A stretch of DNA of 64,000 nt, taken from the NCBI RefSeq assembly GCF_041320595.1, contig NZ_CP166625.1, positions 1,375,501 to 1,439,500 of the forward strand, in the 5' to 3' direction. The position numbers were made by a program, and so were the translations under genes. This document shows, one piece after another, positions 35,499 through 43,566 of the stretch (position 1 is its first letter; each line of letters begins with the position of its first letter). Below the pieces are notes generated by a model, which had not been told where the DNA came from, did no database searches, and saw nothing but the letters and a program-made list of their open reading frames with translations. This DNA comes from Pleomorphomonas sp. PLEO. GTDB taxonomy: Bacteria; Pseudomonadota; Alphaproteobacteria; Rhizobiales; Pleomorphomonadaceae.

Positions 35499-36917
35499 TC
35501 AGTCTATCTCGACGACGTCATAGCCGAGGTAGCGGACGAAGGCCTCGTTGATGGCCGTCTTCATATGACCGACGCCGATTGTGGTGTGGTGGCGGAAGCC
35601 GCCCTGGCCCAGACGGATCAGCTTCTTCTGCAGTCCAGGAATGGCACAGACACCGGCGCAGCCGAAGAACTCCTTCTCGATCGGGTCGGCGGTGAACTCG
35701 CCCTCGGTGAGGTAAATGGTCAGCTTGCCGTCCTCGGTCTTGCAGTTGGACAGCGTTGTCGGGAAGGCGGCAATCCGACCTTCGTTGCTGCCCCAGCCGC
35801 AGCCCGGCTGGCTCTTGGCGAACATCTTGTGATCGGTGACCTCGCCCTTCTCGGTCATCAGCGACTGGGCGACCGGGCCGCAGTGGAACAGGATCACCTT
35901 GTCGGGATCGTCGCCATAGTTGTTGTTCCAGTCGAGACAGGCGGCCGGCTTGCCGCTGGCGAGATTCAGGGCCCGCATGGTGACGGCGCTGCAGATGTCG
36001 ATCTCGCAGCTCGACACCACGCCCCGGTCATTGAGTTCGCTGAGCAGCACGCAAGGCGCAATGCCGAGTTCGGCCTGCATCTCGGTCCAGCAGCGGATGG
36101 CGACGGTGTCCAGGTGATACTCGTCGATATAATCGTCGAAGGCGACGCCGACCTTGGCCAGCGTCAGCATCTTGTCAGTCGGCACCTTGCAGCAGTTGGT
36201 GTAGCTGGCCAGCCTGTCGCGCTTTTGGGTGACGCGATTGTCGCTGTCGGCCATGCCGGCGACGCGCCGGAACAGGTCGGAAAGGTCGAAGGTCTCGACG
36301 GTGATGCCGGCCTTCTGCAAGGCGATTTCGTCGAAGCGCACGGTCTTGAAGGCCGTGGTGCGGGCGCCGATGCAGCCGATGGAGAACCGCCGCATGCCCT
36401 TGACCACCCGGCAGATGGCGGCGAAGTCGTCGAGGTTGCGTCGGAAGGCCGCCGTCAGCGGATGCACGACATGCGGTTCCAGCATGGTGAAGGGCAGGCC
36501 ATACTGGTGGAAGACGTCGGCGATCGAGAACTTGCCGCAGTAGGAGTCGCGGCGGTGCTCGAAGTCCATCTTGCCGATCTCGTCGGGATAGGCTTGCAAC
36601 AGGATCGGTACGGCGCAGTCCTGCAACGCGGCGATGGCGCCGTTCTCGTCAGAGAAATTAGGCATCGACAGGATGACGCCGTCATAACGGCCGCGATTGG
36701 CCGCCAGCCATTCGGCATAGGCTCGCCCTTCCTCGCGCGTCTCGACGGCGCCGTAGCGGGTCAGCTCGACCGGCGGGATGAGGTAGCCATAGCCTGCATC
36801 CCCGACGGCTCTTGCGACCTCATCGCGGGCACCGGCGATCAGACTTGCCGGGAAGAAGCCGCGATTGCCGAAATAGAGCGCGAACGTGGTCCGGGGCGGA
36901 CCGCCAGCTTGGGTCAT
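35499..36917 (-). CDS. L-fucose/L-arabinose isomerase family protein
   Basis: The 472-residue protein resembles the COG2407 isomerases, which convert aldoses to ketoses with Mn2+. Likely metal and catalytic residues are the Glu in AIRCWTEMQAELG, the Asp in ACLDWNNNYGDD and the His in VILFHCGP, which follow the Glu-Asp-His order of FucI; this assignment is by eye. The C-terminus has a second His pair in GGFRHHTTIGVGH. The start at 36917 follows GGGAGAGACA. It sits between the aldolase-like gene (60 bp before it) and the kinase gene (70 bp after it). Sugar specificity is not certain, but the arabinose-type AraC regulator nearby favours L-arabinose, L-fucose, D-arabinose or a relative. Confidence 0.85.
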   Translation of the reverse strand: MTQAGGPPRTTFALYFGNRGFFPASLIAGARDEVARAVGDAGYGYLIPPVELTRYGAVETREEGRAYAEWLAANRGRYDGVILSMPNFSDENGAIAALQDCAVPILLQAYPDEIGKMDFEHRRDSYCGKFSIADVFHQYGLPFTMLEPHVVHPLTAAFRRNLDDFAAICRVVKGMRRFSIGCIGARTTAFKTVRFDEIALQKAGITVETFDLSDLFRRVAGMADSDNRVTQKRDRLASYTNCCKVPTDKMLTLAKVGVAFDDYIDEYHLDTVAIRCWTEMQAELGIAPCVLLSELNDRGVVSSCEIDICSAVTMRALNLASGKPAACLDWNNNYGDDPDKVILFHCGPVAQSLMTEKGEVTDHKMFAKSQPGCGWGSNEGRIAAFPTTLSNCKTEDGKLTIYLTEGEFTADPIEKEFFGCAGVCAIPGLQKKLIRLGQGGFRHHTTIGVGHMKTAINEAFVRYLGYDVVEID

Positions 36918-36976
36918 TGTCTCTCTCCCATGGTTTGGTTGCGCGGCCGCCTGCATCGGGCGGCCGTCTGTTGTGG

Positions 36977-37999
36977 TCAGCTGCCGTAAGCGCTGGCGGT
37001 GGTGGTGAGCACGAGGTCGTCGGCCAGCGAGCGGTGGGGCTTGAGGCCGATCTTGCCGATGGCCGCGTGGTAGGATTTCACGGCGTCCTCGGCCTTGAGG
37101 TCGCCGTCGCCGACGCGCTTCAGGTGCTCGATGAAGGTGAGCTGATCCTCGGCGGCAACGATCTTGCGGCCGAACAGGGCAACGCGGGCGCCGTGCTTCT
37201 TGGCATCCTCGATCAGGAAGAACGCGTCATGGGTGGTACCGGCCGATCCGCCGAGCACGCCGACGATGATGCTGGGGTCGTAATGGCAGAGTTCGGCGAC
37301 GGCCCGGCCGCCCATGTAGGGCAGCTTCAGGAACAGTGGTCGTGCCGATTCCGGTACGCCGGCCAACAGGCGGACGATGTGGTCGTTAACGAAGCCGGGG
37401 ATGGCCTCCGGCGCGAGGCCATGCACCTCGGGCGGCACGTTGGGCAGGAAAACCTCGAGGAAGTGGTCGAAACCCTTCTCCTCGGCCTCGATGCGGAAGG
37501 CGTTGTAGCGTTCGAGCGTCAAGAGATCGGCGTCGGGGATGTTGTTGAAGGTCACCGAATAAAGGCCGAGGTTGGCGCCGCGCGTGCGCTCCTTGGGCGA
37601 GGGGTTCAGTTTGCCGGCCTGGATGTGGTCGATGGTCGCCGTGCTGAAGGGCGCCGACGGCGCCGTCACGTATCGGCCGCCCCGCACGACGTGCAGATCG
37701 GTGGTGTCGTTGGCGCGAACGGCCGGAAGAACCGGCGATCCGTCAAAGATCCGCTCTTCGATGGTCAGCTTGGCGGAGGTACTCGCCGACATCAGCATGA
37801 TGTCGACCAGTTCCGCCTCGACGATGTTGCGGATATCCTGGTGAAGGTTGTCGATCGATCGGAGCCCGCCGTCCGCCGTCCGTCCGGCCGAGGCGACGCC
37901 ACGCGCCATATCCGGGTCCTTGGCATCGGCCAGGATGAAGCAATTGGCGGACGGGTTTGCCTTGAGGATTGCCAGCTTTTTGTCGAACGTCTTTTCCAC
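36977..37999 (-). CDS. Aldolase-like TIM-barrel protein of a sugar operon
   Basis: A 340-residue protein I do not recognise with certainty. The order of hydrophobic strands suggests a TIM barrel like class I aldolases of the LacD/YihT type: ANCFILADAKD, VDIMLMSAS, GLYSVTFNN, DHFLEVFLPN, LFLKLPYMGG and SIIVGVLGGSAGTTHDAFF. The Lys in FLKLPYMGG sits where a Schiff-base lysine is expected and the Gly-Gly-Ser-Ala-Gly loop could bind phosphate. The GTG start at 37999 has GGAGAG 5 bp upstream. As first gene of the operon with an isomerase and a kinase, it would supply the cleavage step. An epimerase role cannot be excluded. Confidence 0.6.
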   Translation of the reverse strand: MEKTFDKKLAILKANPSANCFILADAKDPDMARGVASAGRTADGGLRSIDNLHQDIRNIVEAELVDIMLMSASTSAKLTIEERIFDGSPVLPAVRANDTTDLHVVRGGRYVTAPSAPFSTATIDHIQAGKLNPSPKERTRGANLGLYSVTFNNIPDADLLTLERYNAFRIEAEEKGFDHFLEVFLPNVPPEVHGLAPEAIPGFVNDHIVRLLAGVPESARPLFLKLPYMGGRAVAELCHYDPSIIVGVLGGSAGTTHDAFFLIEDAKKHGARVALFGRKIVAAEDQLTFIEHLKRVGDGDLKAEDAVKSYHAAIGKIGLKPHRSLADDLVLTTTASAYGS

Positions 38000-38302
38000 T
38001 CTACTCTCCGCTAGGTCGATCTAGACTTGCCTCGCAGCGTAAAAATGCGGGCGCATAACAAGATTTAAAATCTCATGAAATAGTACCCCGGCCGACAACA
38101 GTCGCATGAAGGCAAAGAAAACACGCCCCTTGCCACGCGGTGGAAAGGCCTTGGTCGTCCATGCATATACATATCTGCTTGCCCGACTCTCCCTTTGTCG
38201 GATCGCAGACTTCGTTCTGTCTGCCCCGATTGGCCGGTTTTCCATAGCCTTTGATTTGGCTATAGTCTGATCCAGTCGCAGACGACAGAGGGCGGATTGG
38301 CT
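38000..38302. promoter_or_regulatory. Divergent control region between the sugar operon and araC-like gene
   Basis: About 300 bp, A+T richer than the genes, hold the promoters of both directions. TCCATA at 38241-38246 matches the second half of the E. coli AraC half-site, and an inverted repeat ATAGCC/GGCTAT (38244-38249 and 38258-38263) overlaps it, 40-60 bp upstream of the araC-like start. The first AraC half-site box (TAGC) is not well matched. Other TCCATG-like and CATATACATATC sequences occur near 38158-38175. Binding is inferred. Confidence 0.4.
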
Positions 38303-39265
38303 ATGAGTATGTCAAATCTTGCTGGGATGGCCGGTTCGACGGATGCCAAGGCCGATCGCCTCATCCATCGCCTTGCATTCATGAACACCTTTTCAGAAGG
38401 GCAGCAGGATCCCGAGGTTGCTCCGTTGTTACCCGGATATACTTTTGGCCAAAGGCTGATGTCGGGCCTGACGCCGGTCGAACGCGACGGGCTCCTGGAT
38501 TTTGCCATCGAGCGGCCGAACGGTCTGGACGGTTGGGCGCTGCTGCTCACCGTGCGTGGCCGTGGCCTGCTGCTCGACCGGCCGGGCGAGGTGGAACTGC
38601 GGGAAGGCGACGTGCTGCTGATCCCGCCAGGGGCGGAACACCGCTATCGCCGGCACGAGGACTCGCCTTCCTGGTGGCATCGCTGGGTGTATTTCCAACC
38701 GCGCCAGACCTGGCTGCCCTGGCTATCCTGGCGGGGCGGCGTGCCCAAGGCGACGCTGTTGCGCGGGCAGGACGATGACTTCCGCCGCGAACTCGACCGG
38801 ATCTTCACCGAGATCGACGCCTGGTCGATCAACGCCGACGCCTTCGCCCTGGAGATGTCGTTCAATCTTCTGGAACGCGCCATCCTGATCTGCAGCCGCT
38901 ACAACGAAAAGCCGGTGGCCGATTACGATTCGCGCCTTGCCGGTGTCTGCGCCTACATCGCCGAGAACATCGACAAGGCGCTCACGCTCGAGGCCATCGC
39001 CGGGCACGCGCGCCTCTCGGTGTCTCGCCTGTCGCACCTGTTCCAGGATCGTTACGGCTGCTCCATCATGGCTTGGCGCGATGATCTCCGGATGCAGCTC
39101 GCCTGCCGCATCCTCAAGATGACCGACGCACCGGTGAAGCAGGTGGCGATCCGGGTGGGCTACGCCAATCCGCTGCATTTCTCCAAGATGTTCCGCAAGC
39201 GGATGGGGCTGAGCCCGAGCGGATACCGATCGGAACAGGGTCTGAGCGAGATAGCTGCGGCGTGA
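38303..39265 (+). CDS. AraC-family transcriptional regulator with arabinose-type cupin domain
   Basis: A 320-residue activator closely similar in layout to E. coli AraC. The cupin domain (about 35-140) contains LPGYTFGQRLMSGLTPVERD, then RPNGLDGWALLL, GAEHRYRRH and WHRWVYFQP. Thr, Arg, His/Tyr and His/Trp residues that line the arabinose pocket of AraC (T24, R38, H80, Y82, H93, W95) are all kept at matching places. The DNA-binding domain follows with two helix-turn-helices, the second ending in KQVAIRVGYANPLHFSKMFR. An in-frame TTG lies at 38297; the ATG at 38303 was chosen. It is divergent from the aldolase-like/isomerase/kinase operon, which it probably controls in response to an arabinose-like sugar. 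Confidence 0.88.
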   Translation: MSMSNLAGMAGSTDAKADRLIHRLAFMNTFSEGQQDPEVAPLLPGYTFGQRLMSGLTPVERDGLLDFAIERPNGLDGWALLLTVRGRGLLLDRPGEVELREGDVLLIPPGAEHRYRRHEDSPSWWHRWVYFQPRQTWLPWLSWRGGVPKATLLRGQDDDFRRELDRIFTEIDAWSINADAFALEMSFNLLERAILICSRYNEKPVADYDSRLAGVCAYIAENIDKALTLEAIAGHARLSVSRLSHLFQDRYGCSIMAWRDDLRMQLACRILKMTDAPVKQVAIRVGYANPLHFSKMFRKRMGLSPSGYRSEQGLSEIAAA

Positions 39266-39364
39266 TCGCTTCGAACGGGTCCAAAAGTCAGGTCGACAAG
39301 CGGGTAGGTCCGTTTATCCTGCCTTCACCGACTTCCGCTGCCACTGCCGATGAGGGGACCGATC

Positions 39365-39751
39365 ATGCGTCTTGCCGCTGCTTCGTTTGTGCTCTGCTGT
39401 TCGACCGTGATGGCCGCGGCCGGAGAGCTTCCCACCTGCGACAATGCCTCGGTGCTCTCGACGCTTTCGAGCCGCCAGGCCTGGGCCGAGGCGCATACCT
39501 GGAAGGATGGCGTCACCATCGCCGCCGTCGATCGGATCGATGAACGGCGTCTGGTGACCGAGGTTTTCAGCGTCATCGACCGGCGTTATTGCGCCGCCCG
39601 TGCCGAACTTACCGCCGCCCTGCCGACGACGCTCTACTACGTGGTGTCGGCGGACGAGGGCTTCGCCGGCTACGGCTGGAACGTCGAGTTCTGCCTGTCC
39701 GGCCGCGATCCCTATCGGGTCTACGGCGCCGACTGCAAGATCCTGAAATGA
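39365..39751 (+). CDS. Small secreted four-cysteine protein coupled to RNase T2
   Basis: A 128-residue protein from ATG 39365 with a signal peptide (hydrophobic stretch LAAASFVLCCSTVMAAAG, cleavage near residue 20). The mature part keeps four cysteines in PTCDNA, RRYCAAR, EFCLSGR and DCKILK, enough for two disulfides. I recognise no family. Its stop overlaps the start of the RNase T2 gene by 3 bp (ATGA), so the two are translated together. It may be an accessory factor, specificity subunit or inhibitor of that secreted nuclease, but this is only inferred from the coupling. Confidence 0.75.
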   Translation: MRLAAASFVLCCSTVMAAAGELPTCDNASVLSTLSSRQAWAEAHTWKDGVTIAAVDRIDERRLVTEVFSVIDRRYCAARAELTAALPTTLYYVVSADEGFAGYGWNVEFCLSGRDPYRVYGADCKILK

Positions 39752-40389
39752 ACGACCGTCTCGTTCGCCTGCTGCTGATCCTCCTTGCGATGTGGCCGGT
39801 CGCCGCGCGGGCCGGCGACGTGCCGGGACGCTTCGATTTCTATCTCCTGTCGCTCACCTGGTCGCCGAGCTATTGCGCGGCGGAAGGTGGGGCGCGGGGC
39901 GACGCGCAATGCCAGAGCGGCCGCCGCTACGGCTTCCTGGTGCATGGCCTGTGGCCGCAATATGAGCGCGGCTTTCCTCAAGATTGCCCGACAAGCCTCG
40001 CTCCAAGCGAGGCCGACATCCGCTCTGTCTCCGACCTGATGCCGGCGCGCGGCCTCGCCCGCCACGAGTGGCAGAAGCATGGCGCCTGTTCCGGTCTTGC
40101 GCCGGCCGATTATCTCAAGGCGATCCGCGCGGCGCGCGAGACGGTTCGCATACCCACCGCCTTTCAGCGGATCGACACCTATGTGACCGTGTCTCCCGCC
40201 GATGTGGAGGCGGCCTTCATCGCGGCCAATCCCGGGCTCAAGCCGGAGGGCGTCGCCGTCACCTGCGACGGACGGCGTCTGCGCGAAGTGCGCCTCTGCC
40301 TGACGCGCGACCTTGGTTTTCGTGCCTGTCAGGAGGTCGACCGGCGCGGATGTCGCGCCGATCGGGTGGTTTTGCCGCCGGTAAGGTGA
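39748..40389 (+). CDS. Secreted ribonuclease T2 family protein
   Basis: A 213-residue RNase T2 enzyme, an acid-type endoribonuclease of the periplasm or exterior that cuts RNA through 2',3'-cyclic phosphates. The signal peptide ends at about residue 22 (ARAG). Both catalytic segments are intact: CAS1 FLVHGLWPQY with the first His and CAS2 RHEWQKHGACS with Glu, Lys and the second His. Eight cysteines in the mature part fit disulfides. The ATG at 39748 overlaps the stop of the small secreted protein gene; an open frame farther upstream is not real. It resembles E. coli RNase I but is shorter. Confidence 0.93.
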   Translation: MNDRLVRLLLILLAMWPVAARAGDVPGRFDFYLLSLTWSPSYCAAEGGARGDAQCQSGRRYGFLVHGLWPQYERGFPQDCPTSLAPSEADIRSVSDLMPARGLARHEWQKHGACSGLAPADYLKAIRAARETVRIPTAFQRIDTYVTVSPADVEAAFIAANPGLKPEGVAVTCDGRRLREVRLCLTRDLGFRACQEVDRRGCRADRVVLPPVR

Positions 40390-40493
40390 GGCAAGGGGAG
40401 GCCGCCCCGCCAGTCAACGGTTCGATCCGCATCGAAGCATCTCGCACTCGGCAAGCGCTAGAGATGGGAGAGAGCCCGAACAAAAACAGGATT

Positions 40494-41396
40494 ATGATGG
40501 CCGAGAAGACAGGCATGGCAACGGAACTGGCGCTGCTGCTGGTGCTCTCGACGCTTTGGGGTGCGTCCTACACCCTCATCAAGATCGGCGTGACGACCAT
40601 TCCTCCGGTCACGCTGATCGCCGCGAGGACGCTGATTGCCGGCTCCATCCTCGTTGCCATCATTGGGTGGCGCGGACTGAAGCTGCCGGGCGACCTCAGC
40701 ACCTGGAAGCGCTTTCTGTTTCAAGCCTGTCTCAACTCCGTCGTGCCGTTCACCCTCATCGCCTGGGCTGAACAGACGACCGAGGCAGGCCTCGCCACGA
40801 TCCTGAATTCGACGGCCCCGATTTTCGTGTTTCTGCTGACGGCGCTGATCACTCGCCATGAAACCGTGACCGGCCGCCGGCTGTTCGGTGTCGCAACGGG
40901 CCTGATCGGGACGTGTCTGATCGTCGGTGTCCAGGCCCTCGGCGGGCTCGGAGAGGAACTGTGGGCGCAACTTGCCATCGTCGCGGCCACGATCTGCTAT
41001 GCGGGTGCCGCCATCTTCGGCAAGACCTTCAAGGGGCTCGATCCCATGATGCCAGCGGCCGGATCACTGATCTCCGGCGCTGTGATCCTCATTCCAACGA
41101 GTCTTGTTGTCGATCATCCCTGGACATTGGCCCCGAGCGCCGCGTCTCTGTTGGCGCTCGCCGCCTTGTCTGTCTTTTCCACCGCGCTGGCGTTCGTGAT
41201 CTATTTTCGGCTCATCCAAACGCTCGGCTCGGTTGGCACGACGGCACAGGCCTATCTGCGTGTGCCGATCGGTGTGGCGATCGGCGTTCTGTTCCTGGGT
41301 GAACATCTCTCCTGGACGGCATCGATCGGGCTGGTCTGCGTCCTTGCCGGCGTCCTCGCCATGACGGTGCCGGTGCGTCCTGCCAAAAGCCGTTGA
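40494..41396 (+). CDS. EamA/DMT-family transporter
   Basis: This 300-residue inner-membrane protein has ten hydrophobic helices in two EamA repeats: LLLVLSTLWGASYTLIKIG opens the first, and TALAFVIYFRLIQTLGSVGT with a following LRVPIGVAIGVLFLGEH closes the second. Starts at 40464 and 40494 are in frame; the latter begins just ahead of the first helix. It follows the RNase T2 gene by about 100 bp on the same strand and faces the GH31 gene. The substrate is not predictable. Confidence 0.88.
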   Translation: MMAEKTGMATELALLLVLSTLWGASYTLIKIGVTTIPPVTLIAARTLIAGSILVAIIGWRGLKLPGDLSTWKRFLFQACLNSVVPFTLIAWAEQTTEAGLATILNSTAPIFVFLLTALITRHETVTGRRLFGVATGLIGTCLIVGVQALGGLGEELWAQLAIVAATICYAGAAIFGKTFKGLDPMMPAAGSLISGAVILIPTSLVVDHPWTLAPSAASLLALAALSVFSTALAFVIYFRLIQTLGSVGTTAQAYLRVPIGVAIGVLFLGEHLSWTASIGLVCVLAGVLAMTVPVRPAKSR

Positions 41397-41401
41397 TCAG
41401 A

Positions 41402-41422
41402 CCCGGGGGGCTCGCCCCCGGG
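41402..41422. terminator. G+C-rich hairpin between convergent genes
   Basis: CCCGGGGG and CCCCCGGG pair across a 5-base loop, 6 bp after the EamA stop and 22 bp before the GH31 stop on the other strand. It can serve both directions. There is no clear T-run. Confidence 0.6.
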
Positions 41423-41443
41423 CCTCAAGCGGCTGGTGCCTTG

Positions 41444-43498
41444 TTACGGGCGCGTTCCGGCGGGGAAGACACTGAGGACAGCCGCGCCCTGTCGCAGGAA
41501 AAGCGGCAACTCGGTCAAAGGTGCCGCGCAGGAGATGGTTTGCCCCCCGGCGAGGACGCGTCCTGTCCAGGCATCCACCCAGTCGGTGCCGGCCGGCAAA
41601 TAGACGCTGCGTTCTCGCTCACCGGCCTGCAAGACGGGGGCGACGAGGATGTCGCCACCGAACATGTACTGGTCGTCGATCTCCCAGCAGCGAGCATCCC
41701 CGGGGAAGGCGTAGAACAGCGTGCGCATCAGCGGGTCGCCCTGTTCGTGCGCCATCCGCATCAGGTCGCGAACATAGGGGCGAAGCCGTTCGCGGAGGTC
41801 GGTATAGCCTCGCAGGATGGCGTAGACGTCGTCGCCGAAACTCCAGAGTTCGTTGCCGGCGCCGGTGTCGCACTGGGCGACGCCATCGCGGAACGGCACG
41901 GCCGGCGGCGTGGTCGGCTCGCGGTAGCCATGCATGCGCAGCACCGGCGAGAACACCGCCCACTGGAACCAGCGCACCATCAGTTCATGGAAGGCGGGGT
42001 CATTGACGTTGCCGCCATGGAAGCCGCCGATGTCGGTCGTCCACCAGGGAATGCCGGCCATTCCCATGTTGAGCCCGGCGCTCAGTTGGTTGCGCATCGA
42101 GGCGAAGGAACTCTGGATGTCGCCCGACCAGATCAGTGCGCCGTAGCGCTGGCTGCCGGCCCAAGCGCATCTGACGAGGCTGACGATCTCCGTCTCACCC
42201 GCCGCTTTCATGCCCTCATAGATGGCTTGGGCGTAATGGGCCGGATAGGCGTTGCCGACCTCCAGGAGGTTGCCGGTGTGGTAGCGGTAGTTCTCGAAAT
42301 CGTAGACGGCATATTCCGGCTCCGCCTCGTCCAGCCAGAACACCCGGACGCCCTTGTCGTAGTAGTTCTTGCGGGCGACGCTCCACAGGAACTCGCGGGC
42401 GGCCGGATTGGTCGGGTCGATGAACCGGCTGTTGCCGAGAAAGTCGAACTGGACGGGAATGCCGCGGTTTGTGTTTACGAGATAGCCCTTTTCGGCCATC
42501 TCGGCGTAGTTCTCCGATCGGGAGTCGACGGTCGGCCAGATGGAGACCATCAGCTCGGTACCCATCGCCTTGAGCTCGGCCACCATGGCGGCGGGGTCCG
42601 GCCATTCGCGCTCGTCGAAGCGCCAGTCGCCCTGCACCGGCCAGTGGAAGAAGTCGGCGACGATCACCGACAGGGGGATGCCGCGCGCCGCGTAGTCGCG
42701 CGCCACCGACAGGAGTTCCTCCTGCGTGCGGTAACGCAGCTTGCTCTGCCAGAGGCCCAGCGCGAAGTCCGGCATCATTGGAGCGGTGCCGGTTGCTCTC
42801 GCGTAGTTGCGCAGGATGTCGGCGGGCGTATCGCCGGCGGTCACCCAGTAGTCGATGCCTTGCGCGGCTTCCGAGATCCAGCGCGTACCGTTCCTGGCAA
42901 AGGAGGCTTCGCCGACGGCCGGCGTGTTCCACAGAAAGCCGTAGCCATGACTGGAGACGACGAAGGGCACGCTGGCCTGCGAGTTGCGCTGGGCGAGTTC
43001 CAGCGTGCAGCCGGCAAGATCGAGATTGGGCTGCTGGTATTGGCCCATGCCGAACAGCCGCTCGCCGGCGATCGGTTCGAAGCGGACGGTGATGCGCGAG
43101 GCGTCGCCATGTAGCGGCTTGAACTCGCGCCCGGACAGACAGAGCGCACTGATGGTCTCGGCCGCTTGGTCGCCGATGGTCCAGAACTTGGTCAGCGTGT
43201 CGCGCTGGCGCCACTTTTCTTCGAGCAGCACGGTGCCCGCCCGGTTGAGGAACTTGACCCGCCCTTGCAAATCCACCTCTGCGGCGATGGCGCCATTCTC
43301 GATCCGCATGCCATTGCTAAGTCGGCTAATAACCGGTGTATGGTCCCGCGAGGCAAGGAGCGCGCCCTCGGCTGTTTCGCGCATCGGGTAGATCGATGAT
43401 CTGAGGCGCAAGCCATCCTTGCCATGGGCTTCGATCCTCAGCCACGCGCCATTGTAGGACCAGCACAGCGCATCGCGCTCAATCGACAGAGTTTCCAA
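41444..43498 (-). CDS. Glycoside hydrolase family 31 (alpha-xylosidase/alpha-glucosidase)
   Basis: A GH31 retaining alpha-glycosidase of about 684 residues. The nucleophile is the Asp in VFWLDEAEPEY (about residue 389), a form typical of alpha-xylosidases, and the acid/base is the Asp in IWSGDIQSSFASMRNQ (about 458). The N-terminal beta-sandwich and the C-terminal DILVAPVLQAGERERSVYLP are present. The motifs differ from those of the sulfoquinovosidase YihQ. A TTG at 43498 with AAGGAAG upstream is the favoured start; a TTG at 43552 is possible. No signal peptide, so it acts in the cytoplasm on oligosaccharides brought in by the ABC importer encoded just upstream. Confidence 0.9.
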   Translation of the reverse strand: METLSIERDALCWSYNGAWLRIEAHGKDGLRLRSSIYPMRETAEGALLASRDHTPVISRLSNGMRIENGAIAAEVDLQGRVKFLNRAGTVLLEEKWRQRDTLTKFWTIGDQAAETISALCLSGREFKPLHGDASRITVRFEPIAGERLFGMGQYQQPNLDLAGCTLELAQRNSQASVPFVVSSHGYGFLWNTPAVGEASFARNGTRWISEAAQGIDYWVTAGDTPADILRNYARATGTAPMMPDFALGLWQSKLRYRTQEELLSVARDYAARGIPLSVIVADFFHWPVQGDWRFDEREWPDPAAMVAELKAMGTELMVSIWPTVDSRSENYAEMAEKGYLVNTNRGIPVQFDFLGNSRFIDPTNPAAREFLWSVARKNYYDKGVRVFWLDEAEPEYAVYDFENYRYHTGNLLEVGNAYPAHYAQAIYEGMKAAGETEIVSLVRCAWAGSQRYGALIWSGDIQSSFASMRNQLSAGLNMGMAGIPWWTTDIGGFHGGNVNDPAFHELMVRWFQWAVFSPVLRMHGYREPTTPPAVPFRDGVAQCDTGAGNELWSFGDDVYAILRGYTDLRERLRPYVRDLMRMAHEQGDPLMRTLFYAFPGDARCWEIDDQYMFGGDILVAPVLQAGERERSVYLPAGTDWVDAWTGRVLAGGQTISCAAPLTELPLFLRQGAAVLSVFPAGTRP

Positions 43499-43566
43499 CG
43501 TAGGCTTCCTTTTTGTCGAGACGGTCGGACCGCCCCGGTCATTCAAGTCCAAGGGCGTGTGCGTCC

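Noticed and set aside
38021-38245. Open frame of 74 codons in the araC control region.
   Set aside because: It lies in A+T-rich regulatory DNA, lacks a ribosome site and matches no family.
41444-43498. Sulfoquinovosidase (YihQ) considered for the GH31 enzyme because an aldolase-like gene lies nearby.
   Set aside because: The catalytic motif is of the alpha-xylosidase/glucosidase form and the operon has a different regulator from the aldolase-like module.
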